Positions 1-11,807 of a DNA stretch of 64,000 bases are shown one piece after another. The notes below the pieces were generated by a model that saw nothing but the letters and a program-made list of their open reading frames with translations, had not been told where the DNA came from and ran no database searches. Positions within the stretch are counted from its first letter, which is position 1; each line of letters begins with the position of its first letter. The stretch spans positions 55,144,422 through 55,208,421 of the forward strand of contig JAKGHH010000004.1 of NCBI GenBank assembly GCA_022828595.1, in the 5' to 3' direction. The translations under genes were made by a program, and so were the position numbers. The DNA comes from Nelumbo lutea. Its lineage: Eukaryota; Streptophyta; Magnoliopsida; Proteales; Nelumbonaceae.

Positions 1-852
1 TCACATTCCAGTCTTCACTCCCATTCAATATATAAATCAACTCTTTGATTGTCAAAATTAATAATCAAATTGAACTCAGTTTCACATCTGTAACTATATC
101 TTAATGAGAGTTCAACTTTATTATGCCCCTTGAACCTCAACTGTCACCATAATTACTTATTTCTAGGGGTGAGTGCATTTTATGCTCCATCTCAGACTCT
201 CTCTTTTTTTTTTGGTGTGAGTGCATTTTATGCTCCGTCTCACACTGGTCACATGCTTGAGGCAGATAACAAGACTCATGTTCTGAGCTGCTAGTTTTAC
301 TATTCAGCTCAAAATAGCAGAGTCAATTTGGGCTTTGTCCTTTTTGTAATTATTGAATCTCATGTATCAGTAATTCAGATGTGCACTAGCTTTCTTGACC
401 ATTAACAATGAAATCAAGTGCTTTCATACACATGGAGGTAGTTAAGGCTAGTTATGCTGAAAGACATATTCAGCTCTCACTTTTTCTCATGCATAGCATT
501 GAACTTGAGGGGTTTCAGTCTACTTGGTTATGTCATTGCTTTTATATGTGTGTTGGGGTGAATGGTTTCAGCCCCCACATCCTAGCCTCAGGCTCACTCC
601 CCCACATTTAAGATGAACATTGTCCTCAATGTTCCTAGTGTTAGGGAATGAACAAGAGCAATAGCAAGTAACGAGAAGGGGGGATAGAGGACTCCCTAAA
701 TAATAAAATCGATACTGTGGTGGGAATCCTCTTTTGCTAAAATTGAATTCAAACTTTGAGAAAGAGATCTTTATTTTACTAACTAATTTCCTAAAAATGA
801 TCAACAAGAAAAAACAAATTTCCTTAACCTGGTCATGAACAAGCATAGAAGA
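1..852 (-). other. E1 3' noncoding region between integrase and the missing 3' LTR
   Basis: This stretch has no credible gene. It aligns in reverse complement with 17430-18290 of NG, including the segment around 590-650 that mirrors NG 17680-17710 (the phrase on an AAGTGTGGGGGAGTG stretch). Position 1 corresponds to roughly 18080 of NG, so about 230 bp of tail and the whole 3' LTR lie to the left of the window. It contains two hairpin motifs, described separately. Confidence 0.85.
170..245 (-). other. Two copies of the Athila 3' hairpin motif (E1)
   Basis: On the minus strand, hairpin 1 (170-194) is TGAG, then the 17-nt core ATGGAGCATAAAATGCA, then CTCA. Hairpin 2 (215-245) is GTGTGAG, core ACGGAGCATAAAATGCA, then CTCACAC. 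The inner GCAT-AAA-ATGC can pair as well. The same core recurs in NG (17836-17928) and in a family A copy (37782-37991) with other stem sequences. Confidence 0.8.
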
Positions 853-2023
853 TCATTGGTTGTCAAGATAAACAGTGGATGGAGGGGGTACAGTATCGCC
901 CACTAAATATGGTTTTAGGCACTGACCATTTACTTTAAATGTGCCCTGAACCGGGTGGGTGATTTCTATAGCCCCATGGGGAAAAACTTGTATAATGGTA
1001 AAGGGTCCAGACCACCTGGATCTTAGCTTGCTTGGGAACAGGTGGAGACGGGAACTATATAACAATACCTGTTGGCCTACATAAAAGTCCCATCTCAGCA
1101 AGTTCTTATCATGCCACCTTTTAATTCTATCTTTATAAACCTTGGCATTTTCATAGGCGGCAAGTCTGAATTCATTCATTTCATTCAATTGCAACTGCCT
1201 CTTAGCCCCGGTGGCCTGAATGTCAAAATTTAAGAATTTAAGAGCAATAGGCCTTATGCTCTAACTTGACTGGTAAATGACATGCTTTACCAAAGACCAA
1301 TCTGTATAGGGACATGCCAATGGGTGTCTTATATGCAGTTCTATATGCCCATAATGCATCATCTAATTTGATGGACCAATCTTTTCTACCAGATGCTACG
1401 GTCTTTTCCAAAATTCTTTTGAGCACCCTGCAATTCCACTTGACCACTAGTTTGAGGGTGATAAGGGGTAGCCAATTTATGTTTAATTCCATATTTCTGC
1501 ATTAACCATTCAAAGTGGCTATTGCAGAAGTGAGTTCCCCTATCACTGATTATAGCTCGAGGAGTTCCAAATCGGGTGAAGAGCTTTTTCAGGAAATGTA
1601 CCACCCTCCTAGAGTCATTTGTGGGTAAAGCCATGGCTTCTACCCATTTAGGTACATAATCAAATGCAATGAGGATGTACTTATTCCCAAAAGAATTTGA
1701 GAATGGTCCCATGAAATCTATACCCCAAAAATCAAAGATTTCATAGATCAATATATTGAAAAGGAGCATTACATTCCATTGGGAAACGTTTCCGGATCTT
1801 TGGCATTTGTCACATGTGGACACATACCTATGGCATCTTTGAACAGTGTGGGCCAATAAAAACCTGATTGTAAAACCTTGGTTGCAGTGCGGCTAGCTCC
1901 AAAGTGTCCTCCTGCTTCTTTATCATGGGAAATTTGGAGTATCGGCGCCATCTCCTCCTCGGGGACATATCTCCTTATGATCTGATCTGCACACAATTTG
2001 TACAAAATGGGTTCCTCCCACAA
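853..2023 (-). pseudogene. E1 integrase (Ty3/gypsy), frameshifted
   Basis: The integrase would insert the element's cDNA into chromosomes. The minus-strand frames give a zinc-binding start (HDKEAGGHFG, later CDKCQ), then the catalytic core with D in GIDFMGPF, D in ISDRGTHF and E in SGQVE. A C-terminal domain follows, typical of Athila pol ends ([19 protein letters not shown], then a [10 protein letters not shown] tail). The reading frame shifts near 1840 and again just after the catalytic glutamate near 1435, and a cysteine TGT near 1250 has become a stop. All three acidic residues survive, so inactivation is by frame rather than by active-site loss. The last ORF ends at 853. Confidence 0.9.
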
Positions 2024-3800
2024 ATAGTATTTTATATCAGAAAGGAATTTCTTTTTCTGTTCATATGAAAGGTTAGGAGGAAGGACTTGTGCAGCTAGAT
2101 AATTTGCAAAATCAACATACCAAGGAGATGAGTATTCCTAAATTGAGTACAACTGTTCATCTAGAAAATTTTCTTGAATGTTGCTGGTTATCTCCCCTTT
2201 TGAGCTTACCTTGTCCAACCGGGAGAGATGATCAACAGCTAGGTTTGCAACACCTTTCATGTCTCTAATCTCAATGTCAAACTCTTGCAATAATAGGATC
2301 CATCTGATCAGTCTTGGATTTGAATTTTTCTTGGTCAGCTAGTGCCTCAATGCCGAGTGGTCTGTGTACACAATAACTTTGGATAGAATCAGATATGAAT
2401 GAAACTTATCAAGTGCAAAGATTACCGCTAGTCGCTCCTTTTCGGTTGTGGTGTAATTTAGTTGAGCTCCATTCAAGGTTCTGCTAGCATAGTAAATCGG
2501 CTGAAAATGTTTGTTCATTCTTTGTCCCAAAACAACTCCTATGGCAGAATCACTTGCATCACACATCAATTCAAATGGAAGTGTCCAATCCGGTGCTATC
2601 ATAATAGGTGAAAAGTCAAAAGCCACTTCTTTTTGAAGCAAAGTAGACAGTGGCTTGGCTATTTTTGAAAAGTCCTTAATAAACATCCTATAGAATCTGA
2701 CGTGCCCCAAGAAGCTTCTTACAGAACGGACATATGATGGGGGTGGCAATTTTTCAATTGCCTCCACCTTAGCTCTGTCGACTTCTATACCTCTTTGGAA
2801 AATCTTGTGTCCAAGCACTATGCCTTCTTGCACCATAGAATGACACTTTTTTCCAATTTAATACCAGATGTGTTTCTTTGCATCTCTTAAGAACCTGTTC
2901 CAGATTATTCAAGCAAACATCAAATGAAGAGCCAAAAACTGAAAAATCATCCATAAAAATCTCAATAAAATTTTCAACCATATCAGAAAATATGGACATC
3001 ATGCATTGCTGAAAGGTTGCTGGGGCATTTCACAACCCAAAGGGCATCCTTCGGTATGCAAAGGTACCATAAGGGCAAGTGAAAGTGGTATTTTCTTGGT
3101 CCTCCAGTGCAATTGGGATCTAATTGTATCCTAAATATCCATCCAAGAAATAATAATACTCATGCCCGACTAACCTCTCTAATATTTGGTCCATGAATGA
3201 GAGAGGGAAGTGGTCCTTACGGGTGGCTTCATTTAATTTTCTATAGTCAATACATACACGTCATCCGGTGACAGTTCTAGTCGGGATGAGTTCATTTTTC
3301 TCATTTGGGACAACAGTCATACCCCCTTTCTTGGGCACGACTTGTATAGGGCTCACCCAAGAACTATCAGAGATAGGATAAATGATCCCGACATCTAAGA
3401 GCTTAATCACTTCAGTCTTTACCACCTCTTTCATGTTTGGGTTCAGGCATCTTTGGGGCTGAACAAAAGGTTTACTGTCTTCTTCCATCAAAATTTTGTG
3501 AGTGCAGATTGATGGGTTAATGCCCTTGATATCCTCTACCTTCCAAGCTATAGCATTTTTGTGTTCCCGCAACACTCTTAACAATTTTTCTTTTTGCAAG
3601 GATGCGGAAATTATTACAGGGAGAGCTGATGGTTCCTTAAGGAAAGCATACTCCAAATGGGGAGGTAATTGCTTCAATTCAAGGGTGGGGGGTTCTTGAG
3701 ATGATGGCTTACTAGATGATCCATGCAATTTGCCTAAGTTTTCTAATTTGAGAAATCCCTTCCCCTTGAATTGAGGCTTATCATTTAGATATGCTATCAT
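2024..3800 (-). pseudogene. E1 reverse transcriptase and RNase H
   Basis: RT starts after an N-terminal linker. Recognisable parts are the PTRTVTG...RVCIDYRKLNEA block, the FLDGYLGYN block and the catalytic FMDD (in EIFMDDFSVFG near 2950). RNase H follows with FELMCDASDSAIG, TTTEKE and VYTDHSALRH. In-frame stops interrupt it near 3264 (a TGG tryptophan codon read as TGA), 3121, 3032 and 2340, and there is a frameshift near 2830 between RT and RNase H. The stops are consistent with C-to-T decay of methylated DNA. Known role: copying element RNA into cDNA and removing the RNA strand. Confidence 0.92.
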
Positions 3801-3986
3801 GAGGTTAATTTCTTCATTGTCGCCCTTTTCAAGTTCTCTCTACTGGAGGTAGAGTTCAAGAGGATCAGTTATTCTACTCACCTGGAAGCATTCGTTAATT
3901 GCAACATCAATGGCATCAATCATAAATCAAGTGTCATCACTAGAGGGTGCATGTTTAATGGCATCGGTCATTTTAAAAATTATCTC

Positions 3987-4559
3987 CTAATCTTGTATCC
4001 TAAGGCTGAGTTGTCCTTGTTGGACATCAATCATTGCTTTCCTAGTAGCTAGGAAAGGTCTCCCTAGGATAAGCGGGACCTCCACATCTTCTTGCATGTC
4101 TAATACAATGAAGTCAATTAGAAAAATGAATTTGTCTACTTTAACCAACACATCTTCAATGGTCTCCCTAGGATTCTTAATGGATCTATCAGCCAATTGT
4201 AATGCCACTCTAGTGGATTGGGGCTCCCCCAATCCTAATTTCTTGAAAATTGAACATGGCATTAAATTGATGCTAGCTCCCAAATCACATAAAGCTTTTT
4301 CAAATTTTAAGCTGCCTATAGTACAAAGGATAGTGAAACTCCCTGGATCTTTAAGCTTTTGAGGCAACTTATTCAGAAGGATTGCCGAATACTCTTCATT
4401 TAACGCAACTGTGGCCACATCTTCCAGTTTCCTTTTATTTGCCAATAGTTCCTTAAAAAATTTTGCATAGTGTGGCATCTGGGCTAAAGCATCAGCAAAA
4501 GGAATATTAATATGTAAACTTTTAAATATTTCAAGGAACTTATTAAATTCCTTCTCCAT
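3987..4559 (-). pseudogene. E1 aspartic protease region
   Basis: This 190-codon open frame contains the retropepsin active-site block CDLGASINLMP and the downstream ILGRPFLAT block, preceded by a linker (PQKLKDPGSFTI) typical of Athila-like polyproteins. The protease would cut the gag-pol polyprotein. The frame itself is open, but it lies in a polyprotein broken on both sides: a stop separates it from gag near 4560-4600, and RT continues only after a gap at 3801-3986, where the frame carries stops. It is a fragment rather than an independent gene. Confidence 0.88.
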
Positions 4560-4598
4560 CTTTTGTTGCTTCAGCCTATTAGGAAATGGAACTTGTGG

Positions 4599-5998
4599 CT
4601 ATTGGTGGATCCCTTGTTGTGTTTCAGGTTGTTCGTTCTTCTGCTCTCCGGTTCCAAGGCTTGTTTCTGCCTTGGGTTCAGCCTTGTCTTTCTTCTCTTC
4701 CTTGGGCAACTCCTTACCACTCCTTAAAGTGATAGCTTGTACATGCTCACGTGGATTCACTTCGATGTTTCTTGGAAGAGTTCCCGATAGTCTTGATGAG
4801 ATTAATTGCACCAATTGCCCAACTTGATTTTCCAGGTTTTTAATTGAAGCTTCCTGATTCTAGAACCTGGTTTCAACACTAGCTATGAATTTTGTCATCA
4901 GCTCCTCCAGGTTAGATTTGGGTTTTGGCTGATGATAATTTTGGTGGAAGGGCTTGGATGTATGCTGAATTGACCAGATGAAAGGCATGATGATGTTGGT
5001 ACCCCTACTGTCTTGGAAAATTGCTGACAAAGTCGACTTGTTCCGTAGATGGCCTAACCTGATTGACAACTTGGCATTCAGTACTGATGTGGCCTCCCCC
5101 ACACAAATCACATATCATGGGCTGCACATGCATGGCTGCTATCTGCATTTCATCTAATTTCTTGTTGACTGCTCCAAGTTGAGTAGATAGAGCTGTGTAT
5201 GTGTCAACATTATGCAGGCCATGCTGCTTTCTTACTTGAGTTCTTTCAGAATGCCACTGGTAATTATTGGCTACCATTTCTTCTATGAGTGCATGGGAAA
5301 CCTCAGAAGACTTATTATTTATGGAACCTTCGACTGCAGCATCTAATATGGTCTTATTTGAGTCGGTCAGACCATTATAAAAAATTTGCACTTGCAGCCA
5401 AATGGGAAGGCCATGGTGAGGAACTCTCCTTAGCAGCTCCTTGTAATGTTCCCATGACTCATAATGATTCCCCCTCTTGTCGGAAAAATGTAGTGATATC
5501 ATTTCTTATTTTAGCAGTTTTAGAAGGGAGAAAATATTTAGAGAGGAAACGACTTGCCATTTCATCCCACGTAGCTATTGATCTTGTCGGTAATGAGTTT
5601 AGCCATGCTTTGGCTTTATCCTTCAGAGAAAATGGGAATAACCTTAACCTAATGACATCATCACTTACCCCATTGTGTTTAAAGGTGTCACATATTTCTA
5701 AAAAGTTAGCAATATGGGCATTCGGATCCTCATGGGCCATACCACAAAATTGAACCGTATTTTGTATCATTTGGATTATGGCGGGTTTAATTTTGAAGTT
5801 ATTGACAGCAATAGTTGGCCAGATAATGCTAGAGGCAGCCCCGGTGAGGGTGGGCTTTTCATAATCCATCATAGTTCTTTGTTCAGCCATTTCTTGTGCT
5901 TCTTGTCTGACTTGCCTAGCAGCTCTCAAACGGACACTGAGAGTCTGTTCAATCTCTGGGTCGTAAAGGATCTCCTCTAGTTCAGGTCTGCTTGTCAT
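4599..5998 (-). pseudogene. E1 gag (Athila-like capsid/nucleocapsid)
   Basis: The ATG at 5998 starts a 179-residue frame (MTSRPELEEILYDPE...) that covers the N-terminal and capsid region, including PNAHIANFLEICDTF and DKAKAWLNSLP. After a small deletion at about 5470 the protein continues in another frame (5502-5005) through YESWEHYKELLRRVPHHG, then a zinc knuckle CDLCGGGHISTEC (CX2CX3HX4C). More frameshifts follow before a Lys/Glu-rich tail (4814-4599). NG carries the same gag at 16128-17427, nearly identical over the first 180 residues. Gag would form the virus-like particle and bind RNA. Confidence 0.93.
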
Positions 5999-6602
5999 AA
6001 ACTGTAAAGGTCAAAGCAATAAAAAGACCAATATTCACAAAAGAATATAAATAACTAATCCTATTACAATTGAAAATGTATAGTGAATTATTGGAATACA
6101 AAAACCTACATCCTAACATAAATAAATGAAGCTGACTATACTAAAAGCAGATCTGGACCAACATCTTATTTAATGGTCCTTTATCTACATCCATCAATTG
6201 CAACATCTAAATTCAGATCCAATTCAGTTGAGTTCAGACCTGCAACTCTTTGGTATTATTGGTCTAGAGAAAATTAACAAATAATAATTGAGGTCTGAGT
6301 TGTATATACACTTATTGGAATGTAGTATACACGGCTGCATACACCCATTCAGATCTGCTAAACTGTAGGTTGTTATCAGAGCTGAATTCTTAAGATATAT
6401 TCAGAGGACCTAAAATGAGTTGTAACCAGACCTGAGTCAGGCTTGGTTTTAGTGTTTTAAGCTATGTAATTGTATGACTCATAATCTCAAAGAATTTCTA
6501 AGACCTGAAATCAGGTTTGCAATACGTTCAACCTGTATATGCTGCTACGATTCGGATTTAATGGCAGCAGTTCAGTCCACAATTAATTCAGCCCATGTTT
6601 TG

Positions 6603-8053
6603 TGATGCGAAGAAAATCTATCATATTCTTATCTATGAAAATTTAGTCTTTGTACACTTAATTTACATTTAAATGTACTCATTACTCTTGTATTTCGGTT
6701 CAGGGCATGAAAGAAGGCACCAGGAGAAAAGCAAGGCAAATCGGATGATTTTTCACAGTTTTTGACACTGATTAGTCTTCTGAGCCTAACTCTCGTATCC
6801 AAAGTCCGATTGGGCTGATTCAAGACTCACTGGAAAGATAAGAGAGAAAGCTACAACTTTCATGTTTTGGGATTCACAGATTTGGCCTACACCAAAGTCA
6901 AATCCAGGCCTAAAGTCGGGGCAAATTCATAGGAAGGCCCAATCCGCAGCTTAAGCCCAACTTGCAGAAAAGCCTAGCAGTAGCCCAATTCATAGAAGAG
7001 GTCTAATACAAATCCAAGAACAAGAAACTAAGAAGAGTCTTATCAGATCTAAATTTATGATGTAATCCCATAAAGATAAAGAGATTGAGTTCATTAGATA
7101 AAGAGATAAGAGTAGGATTAGACTAGGACTTTCTATTTTTGAGAGATTAACTTCAAGAAAGAGTAGGAGACCACCCCCTCCCCTTAAGCTATATAAAGGG
7201 GTAGGGGGCGGACTAGAGAGGCATCAAGAAGCAGAGGAGCAATCAGCCAAGAAAGCAAGAAGACTGCAAGAAGAAGGTGGCGGCAAGGAGAAGAGGAGAC
7301 CTTAGCTCTAAGGGCGACACCATGAGTTCTTTCTTTCCTCTTGTTTATTTTATTTCCTCTAGTATGAACTGATTTATTTGTAGCTAGGACTATGGAAAGC
7401 CTAATCATAATAATGATTATATTTTTATTCTGATTTATCCAAGATCGTGATTTCCATATAGTCTATGAGTTATCTTGCTTAATGCTATTAGGAGTGACCA
7501 TCTCTTAATTGATTAGGTTTATGTGAATGAATCGAGAGAGGAAATCATATAGCAGATCACATAATTCATGGTGTGAATTGAATGATATATAGGGGTATAT
7601 ACACACGATTCATCTCAATGCAATAGTTTTTCCTTAAACTTAATGCAATTCTACCTTGAGAACTCTAGTCGAGAGATCGAAGGGTTACCTGATAGAAGTA
7701 GTTTTAGTATATCTCGAGAGAGAATATTAAATAAAATTGGAAAGACTTCAGTTTATGGGAATGATAAATTATCTTGGGTAATCTCATACATTAATATTCA
7801 TTGGAATGGTTAGGTGGACCAAAAGTCCTAGCGAATTCAATCAATCGTTACATAATTTAGCATTGGTTACTTCTGCTCTTGTTTTCTTTTTCTACTTTTC
7901 ATTTGCTTTTATTCTTAAATCTGAAATTCAATTGTCCAAATAATTAGGGAAGGCTGTAGTTCTAATACTTATTTTGTTAAATCCTCGTGGGAATGATATT
8001 TTTATACTACTTAATAACTAGTGCACTTGCTAGGGTTATAATCATAGCTATCA
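6603..8053 (+). mobile_element. Solo LTR of an Athila-like element, family A (copy A1)
   Basis: The 1451-bp unit starts TGATGCGAAG and ends ATAGCTATCA. It is flanked by a perfect 5-bp target duplication TTTTG (6598-6602 and 8054-8058). Two other copies of the same LTR are at 25773-27248 and 38276-39721. No internal sequence is attached, so unequal recombination between two LTRs of a full element is the natural explanation. It carries a TATA box at 7190. Confidence 0.95.
7190..7197 (+). promoter_or_regulatory. TATA box of solo LTR A1
   Basis: TATATAAA lies 588 bp into the LTR, where the U3/R promoter is expected. The corresponding boxes in the other family A LTRs are at 26655-26662 (minus strand) and 38851-38858. 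Confidence 0.6.
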
Positions 8054-8669
8054 TTTTGCTTCAGATTTCTTACAAGTCCATACAAGTGCATATCAGTTCA
8101 TATCAACCATATCAACCCATAGCTTTCTAGTTTATGTATATCAAGATATTCGTTCCACACAACTTTTGCAGAAACCTGAAATCAGGTCTGCATTATTGGC
8201 ATTGCTACTGCTGCAATTTAGCAGGTTGCAGAGCAAATCTGAGTTCAAGTTCAGATCAGACCTCATATCCATTCTCAATAGACAACAGAGCTGGCCACAT
8301 AGAAAAAAAAGTTTGAAATTAAGGAATATCCAAGAGTGTGTGCGGGTGGTTGAAAGCACAAACCTGACCTGAAATCAGGTCTGCTAACTACTGTACTGTA
8401 GCAGCCCTGCTACAGATCTGAATGCTAGTAGAATGCATTGCTGCTTTTTATTGAATATTTGAGGCATCACAATTATTCAATCCAATCACACATCCTAAGC
8501 TAATTTAGATTGGGTACAAGTGGATAAAGCCAAAAATTCAGTCCACCCAAAATTCATAGTATGCTCTGTATCAGTTCAGTCCTCACATCATGTCAACTGC
8601 ATTTCAGATCTGAATTATTCTCGTTCTTTGCTATCCATTCACCCTTGAAGCAGGTTGGATGTGTCATAG

Positions 8670-8753
8670 GGTGAATTGGGGTAGTGATGGCACCCAATTC
8701 ACCTCAATCTTGCATAGGTTCAGGTCTGAATTCAGATGAACTCAGATCTGAAC
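8670..8753 (-). other. Paired hairpins in the E1 leader
   Basis: The first structure has an 11-bp perfect stem, GGTGAATTGGG (8670-8680) with CCCAATTCACC (8693-8703) and a 12-nt loop. The second has 16-nt arms (8718-8733 and 8738-8753) with a 4-nt loop and two non-Watson-Crick positions. The same pair occurs twice in NG, so it survived the split between the two elements. Confidence 0.7.
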
Positions 8754-9221
8754 TGAGCAGTTCTGCAATAGCAAAATTCAGATCTGAAATCAAGTCCGAG
8801 TTCAGATCTGAATTCTCAATTGCCCTTCTTTCATTCATTCATTTCTTTTTCTTTTCTTTTTCTATTTCTTTTCTTTTTAGAATGGAAAAATAAAATCTGA
8901 AACAAGCAAAGTAACGAATTCTTTTTGGCTGAGTGCTGAATGCAATTCAGATCTGCAGCACTCATCAATTTGTTTTTTTTTCTTTTGAAGATAACAGCAC
9001 TAAAAAAAAATTGCAAGGAGTTAGATCTACTTCTATTAAAATAAAGCTGAAACAAAGGAAGGAACCAATCAAATAAGGAAAGAAGAAATATGGCTCAATC
9101 AATACAGCTATTGCATCACAGGCTAAAATGTAAAATGAAACACTAAAAATCATCTATGGATGCAATGCTGAATAAAATCAGATTAAGAATGCCCAATGTT
9201 TCCTAATATTGCTTCCATCAA

Positions 9222-9239
9222 TCCCTGGCAATGGCGCCA
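9222..9239 (-). other. E1 primer-binding site, tRNA-Asp type
   Basis: Read on the minus strand this is TGGCGCCATTGCCAGGGA. It matches the NG site (TGGCGCCGTTGCCGGGGA), which complements the 3' end of plant tRNA-Asp, except at two G-to-A positions consistent with CpG decay. It lies 6 bp inside the 5' LTR. Confidence 0.88.
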
Positions 9240-9245
9240 AAAACT

Positions 9246-10839
9246 TGATGTGGCTCATTGTGACACTAGCAAGTGCCCTAGCCATTCAAGTAGTAAAGAG
9301 GTGAATAGAGTATCGTTCCCACAGGGATTTAGGAAACAACTACCAATACTAAATTGGCCAATTCTTATCTGATTAACAACACATCATAACTTTATTCAAA
9401 AATTAAAATCCTAAACTAAAATCTAACTAAAAACATTGGCTCAAATGCCTTCTATTCAAGTTAGAAGAGTAAGCAATAAAACCCAATTTCAAGATTCAGC
9501 AATCAATTTACTTCAGTCATTCGAATAGGCCATGATTAAGCCTTGGTTTGGTGAAACCCCAAGGTCGTGAACAGCCTTTTTCAAGAGCATGTTCATCCTA
9601 TGCATGAATGATGATCCTTATATCTCTATCAAGGATATAATTATTCATGCCTGAATTACTTCAAATACATCTAAGGCATCAATTCAAACCTGAATTGATC
9701 ACCAACTGAATTGTGCAAATTATCTCTACCCTTGCATGCAATTCAGTTCTTGAATAGTAGATCTGAATTCTTAGAGTCATTCTCAAGCACTGTAGGAATC
9801 CCAAGCATTAGATCAAATCGGCCAACCTGAGAAGGGAAGATCTGAATTCTTTTTCAAGCAATTTAGATCTTACAGATCTCAGATCTAAGATTTCAGATCT
9901 GAGATTTCAGATCTGAGTTTTGAAAGATAAATTAACCAATCTGATCTAGAATCACCCTCTATTCAAGAAACATCAAGAAGAAATCAAATCTACTCGAATG
10001 GGGAAGAAATTGATTACATAATTCTGAAATTTTACAGCCTCGATTACAACAAAAAAGAATGAAAGAGAGGAAGAGAAAATTACATTAGGATAAGCTGAAT
10101 TCGAACCCAAGAATTTTGAAACTAAAAAGAATTATTACAGAGGACCTCTAAATCAAAATTCCCCAAATTCAAACTCACCTTCTTCTCTTCTTGCTAGCTT
10201 GAACCTCTTCAGCCCTTTTCCTTCTTGCACCTAGATCTTCTTCTCTCTTCTTCTCTTCAAAGAGTTCGAACCCCAAAGGATGGGAGAGCCTTGAACATGA
10301 GCAAATGAACATCTCTCCCCCCTCTAGAGGCCTCCTTATATAGGCTTTCAAGGGAGCTCTTGCCCCTTCTTGAAGCCTCTAGAATGGGGTGTATTACACC
10401 CCCTTTGATCCTTCTAGAGTGCTCTCTCAAGAACCTTCTAAGAGTTGCTGCCCCTAGCTCATTTGGGCTGCTATTTGGGTTGCAATTTAGCTCATTCTTA
10501 GCACATGTTGGCTACACTCTAGGCTGTTCTTTGGGCTGAGAATGGACCTCGTCTTGCTGGGCCAAAATTTCTTCCTTGCTAGGCTCCTTTCTTTGGGTTT
10601 TCCAAAGAGTTAACTTGCACTACTTGGGCCGAATTATACTTTCTTGCTCCCATGGCTGGGCTGATCTGAATTTGGTAACTTTTGGGCCTTCTTTTTTTAC
10701 TTTTTCCCTTCTTTTTCTTGAATTGATTGCCCCTGAAAGCTTTCTTGGCATTAAGCTAAATTAGGGAAAAATTGAATAAAACCGTCATAAGACTCCATGC
10801 AAAAACCTCGACAATTATAGCTAAATTGTATGCTCATCA
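9246..10839 (-). repeat. E1 5' LTR (family B)
   Basis: The 1594-bp LTR is bounded by TGATG at 9246 and CTCATCA at 10839 on the plus strand. It is the reverse complement of the same LTR family as NG, sharing the GTGTAATACACCCC segment and the cttgaagcctctagaa segment. It differs clearly from the NG LTRs, so E1 is an older copy. T1 sequence begins immediately at 10840. Confidence 0.93.
10335..10342 (-). promoter_or_regulatory. TATA box of the E1 5' LTR
   Basis: TATATAAG on the minus strand, at the position equivalent to 12317-12324 in NG. It would drive the E1 genomic RNA. Confidence 0.6.
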
Positions 10840-11807
10840 TCCACTAGGACCCAGATCTTGATATAGATCACGGAGGAGAAATTCATGAAGTGGCTTGAGA
10901 AGATGAAGGGGATCCCCAAAAGGGGAAACCTGAAGAAGTACTGCAAGTATCACCGTGACACTAGCCATGACAGAAAGGACTGCTATGATCTGAAGAACGA
11001 GATATAGTCCCTCATCGTCCATGGGTACCTCAAGTAGTATGTCGAGGGCAAGGCTGTTGCCTCATCCTCCTAGTAGCAGCAACATCACTAGTAGAGAGCC
11101 GGTGTCATTGATGTCATCACCGGGGGCACGACCTTGGTTGGAGCCTCGACCTCGGCCCGCAAGGCCTATGCCAGGCAGCTAAATATCCAAGGTCCTGCCC
11201 CCAAGAAGCCAAAGCAATGGGAAACCCTTTCCTTCATGGAGGAGGACTTGAAGGGGGTCACAGTCCCCCATGATGATGCTCTGGAGATCTCGACCATCGT
11301 CGCAAACTTCGTAGTCAAGAGGATTGTTGTCAACACTAGCTCCTCTGTTGACATCCTCTTCTACGAAGTGTTTTAGAAGATGAAGATAGCGCCTAAGTGC
11401 CTCCATCCAGCCAACGTCCCACTGGACGAAGCCTCAGTTGGTGACGAGGATGAATGAGTTCTTGGTCATGAGGATTGGCTCTCCTTATAATGCAATCATG
11501 GGGAGACCAACCCTTCATGTGCTCAGGGCCGCTACATCCTCGTATCACCTCGCCCTCAAGTTCCCCACCGAGCATGACATCAGAGTCATTAATGGGAGCT
11601 AGCAAGTGGCCCACCAGTGCTATGTGGCAGCACTAAAGGGCAAGAACAAGGAAGCATTGCCACTCGAGGGCTTTGACCTTAGGGAGGAACCAGCGAGTTG
11701 AGGTCAACCAACCGAGGACCTTATCTCGGTTCCCCTAGATGAGGCTGAGCTCTAGAAGACAGTCTGTGTCAGGTCCATCCTTCCCCCAGAGAGCCTATTC
11801 GAATTGG
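10840..11807 (+). pseudogene. T1 gag C-terminus and protease
   Basis: The frame gives a Tat-type zinc motif (YCKYHRDTSHDRKDCYDLK), then, after several stops near 11007-11095, a protease-like segment in 11134-11376 with VVNTSSSVDILFYEVF. The active-site pattern in this lineage is normally D-T/S-G-S, and here the aspartate reads N and the glycine reads S, so the protease is dead at its catalytic site. The final codons before the NG insertion (LFELV) join in frame to the sequence after NG (SFLKTNADVFAW), which shows where NG entered. Confidence 0.87.

Larger units (their letters stand above)
5999..9245 (-). other. E1 5' leader, split by a family A solo LTR
   Basis: The long untranslated leader lies between the primer site and gag (5999-6602 and 8059-9245 once the solo LTR is removed). 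It is AT-rich with many copies of AGATCTGA-like words and A/T homopolymer runs, and it matches the leader of NG at 13451-16127. I see no gene. A pair of hairpins (8670-8753) is shared with NG. Confidence 0.8.
1..10839 (-). mobile_element. E1: Athila-like Ty3/gypsy LTR retrotransposon (family B), pol-bearing but decayed, cut by the left edge
   Basis: Read on the minus strand the order is 5' LTR (9246-10839), primer site, long leader, gag, aspartic protease, RT with RNase H, integrase, then a 3' noncoding tail that runs off the window. Integrase downstream of RT is the Ty3/gypsy order; the gag and protease style and the tRNA-Asp primer site point to the Athila lineage. Every coding part carries stops or frameshifts, so this copy cannot make intact proteins. 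It is inserted in the Tat-like relic T1, whose sequence resumes at 10840. The left target duplication and 3' LTR are outside the window. A family A solo LTR interrupts the leader. Confidence 0.93.
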
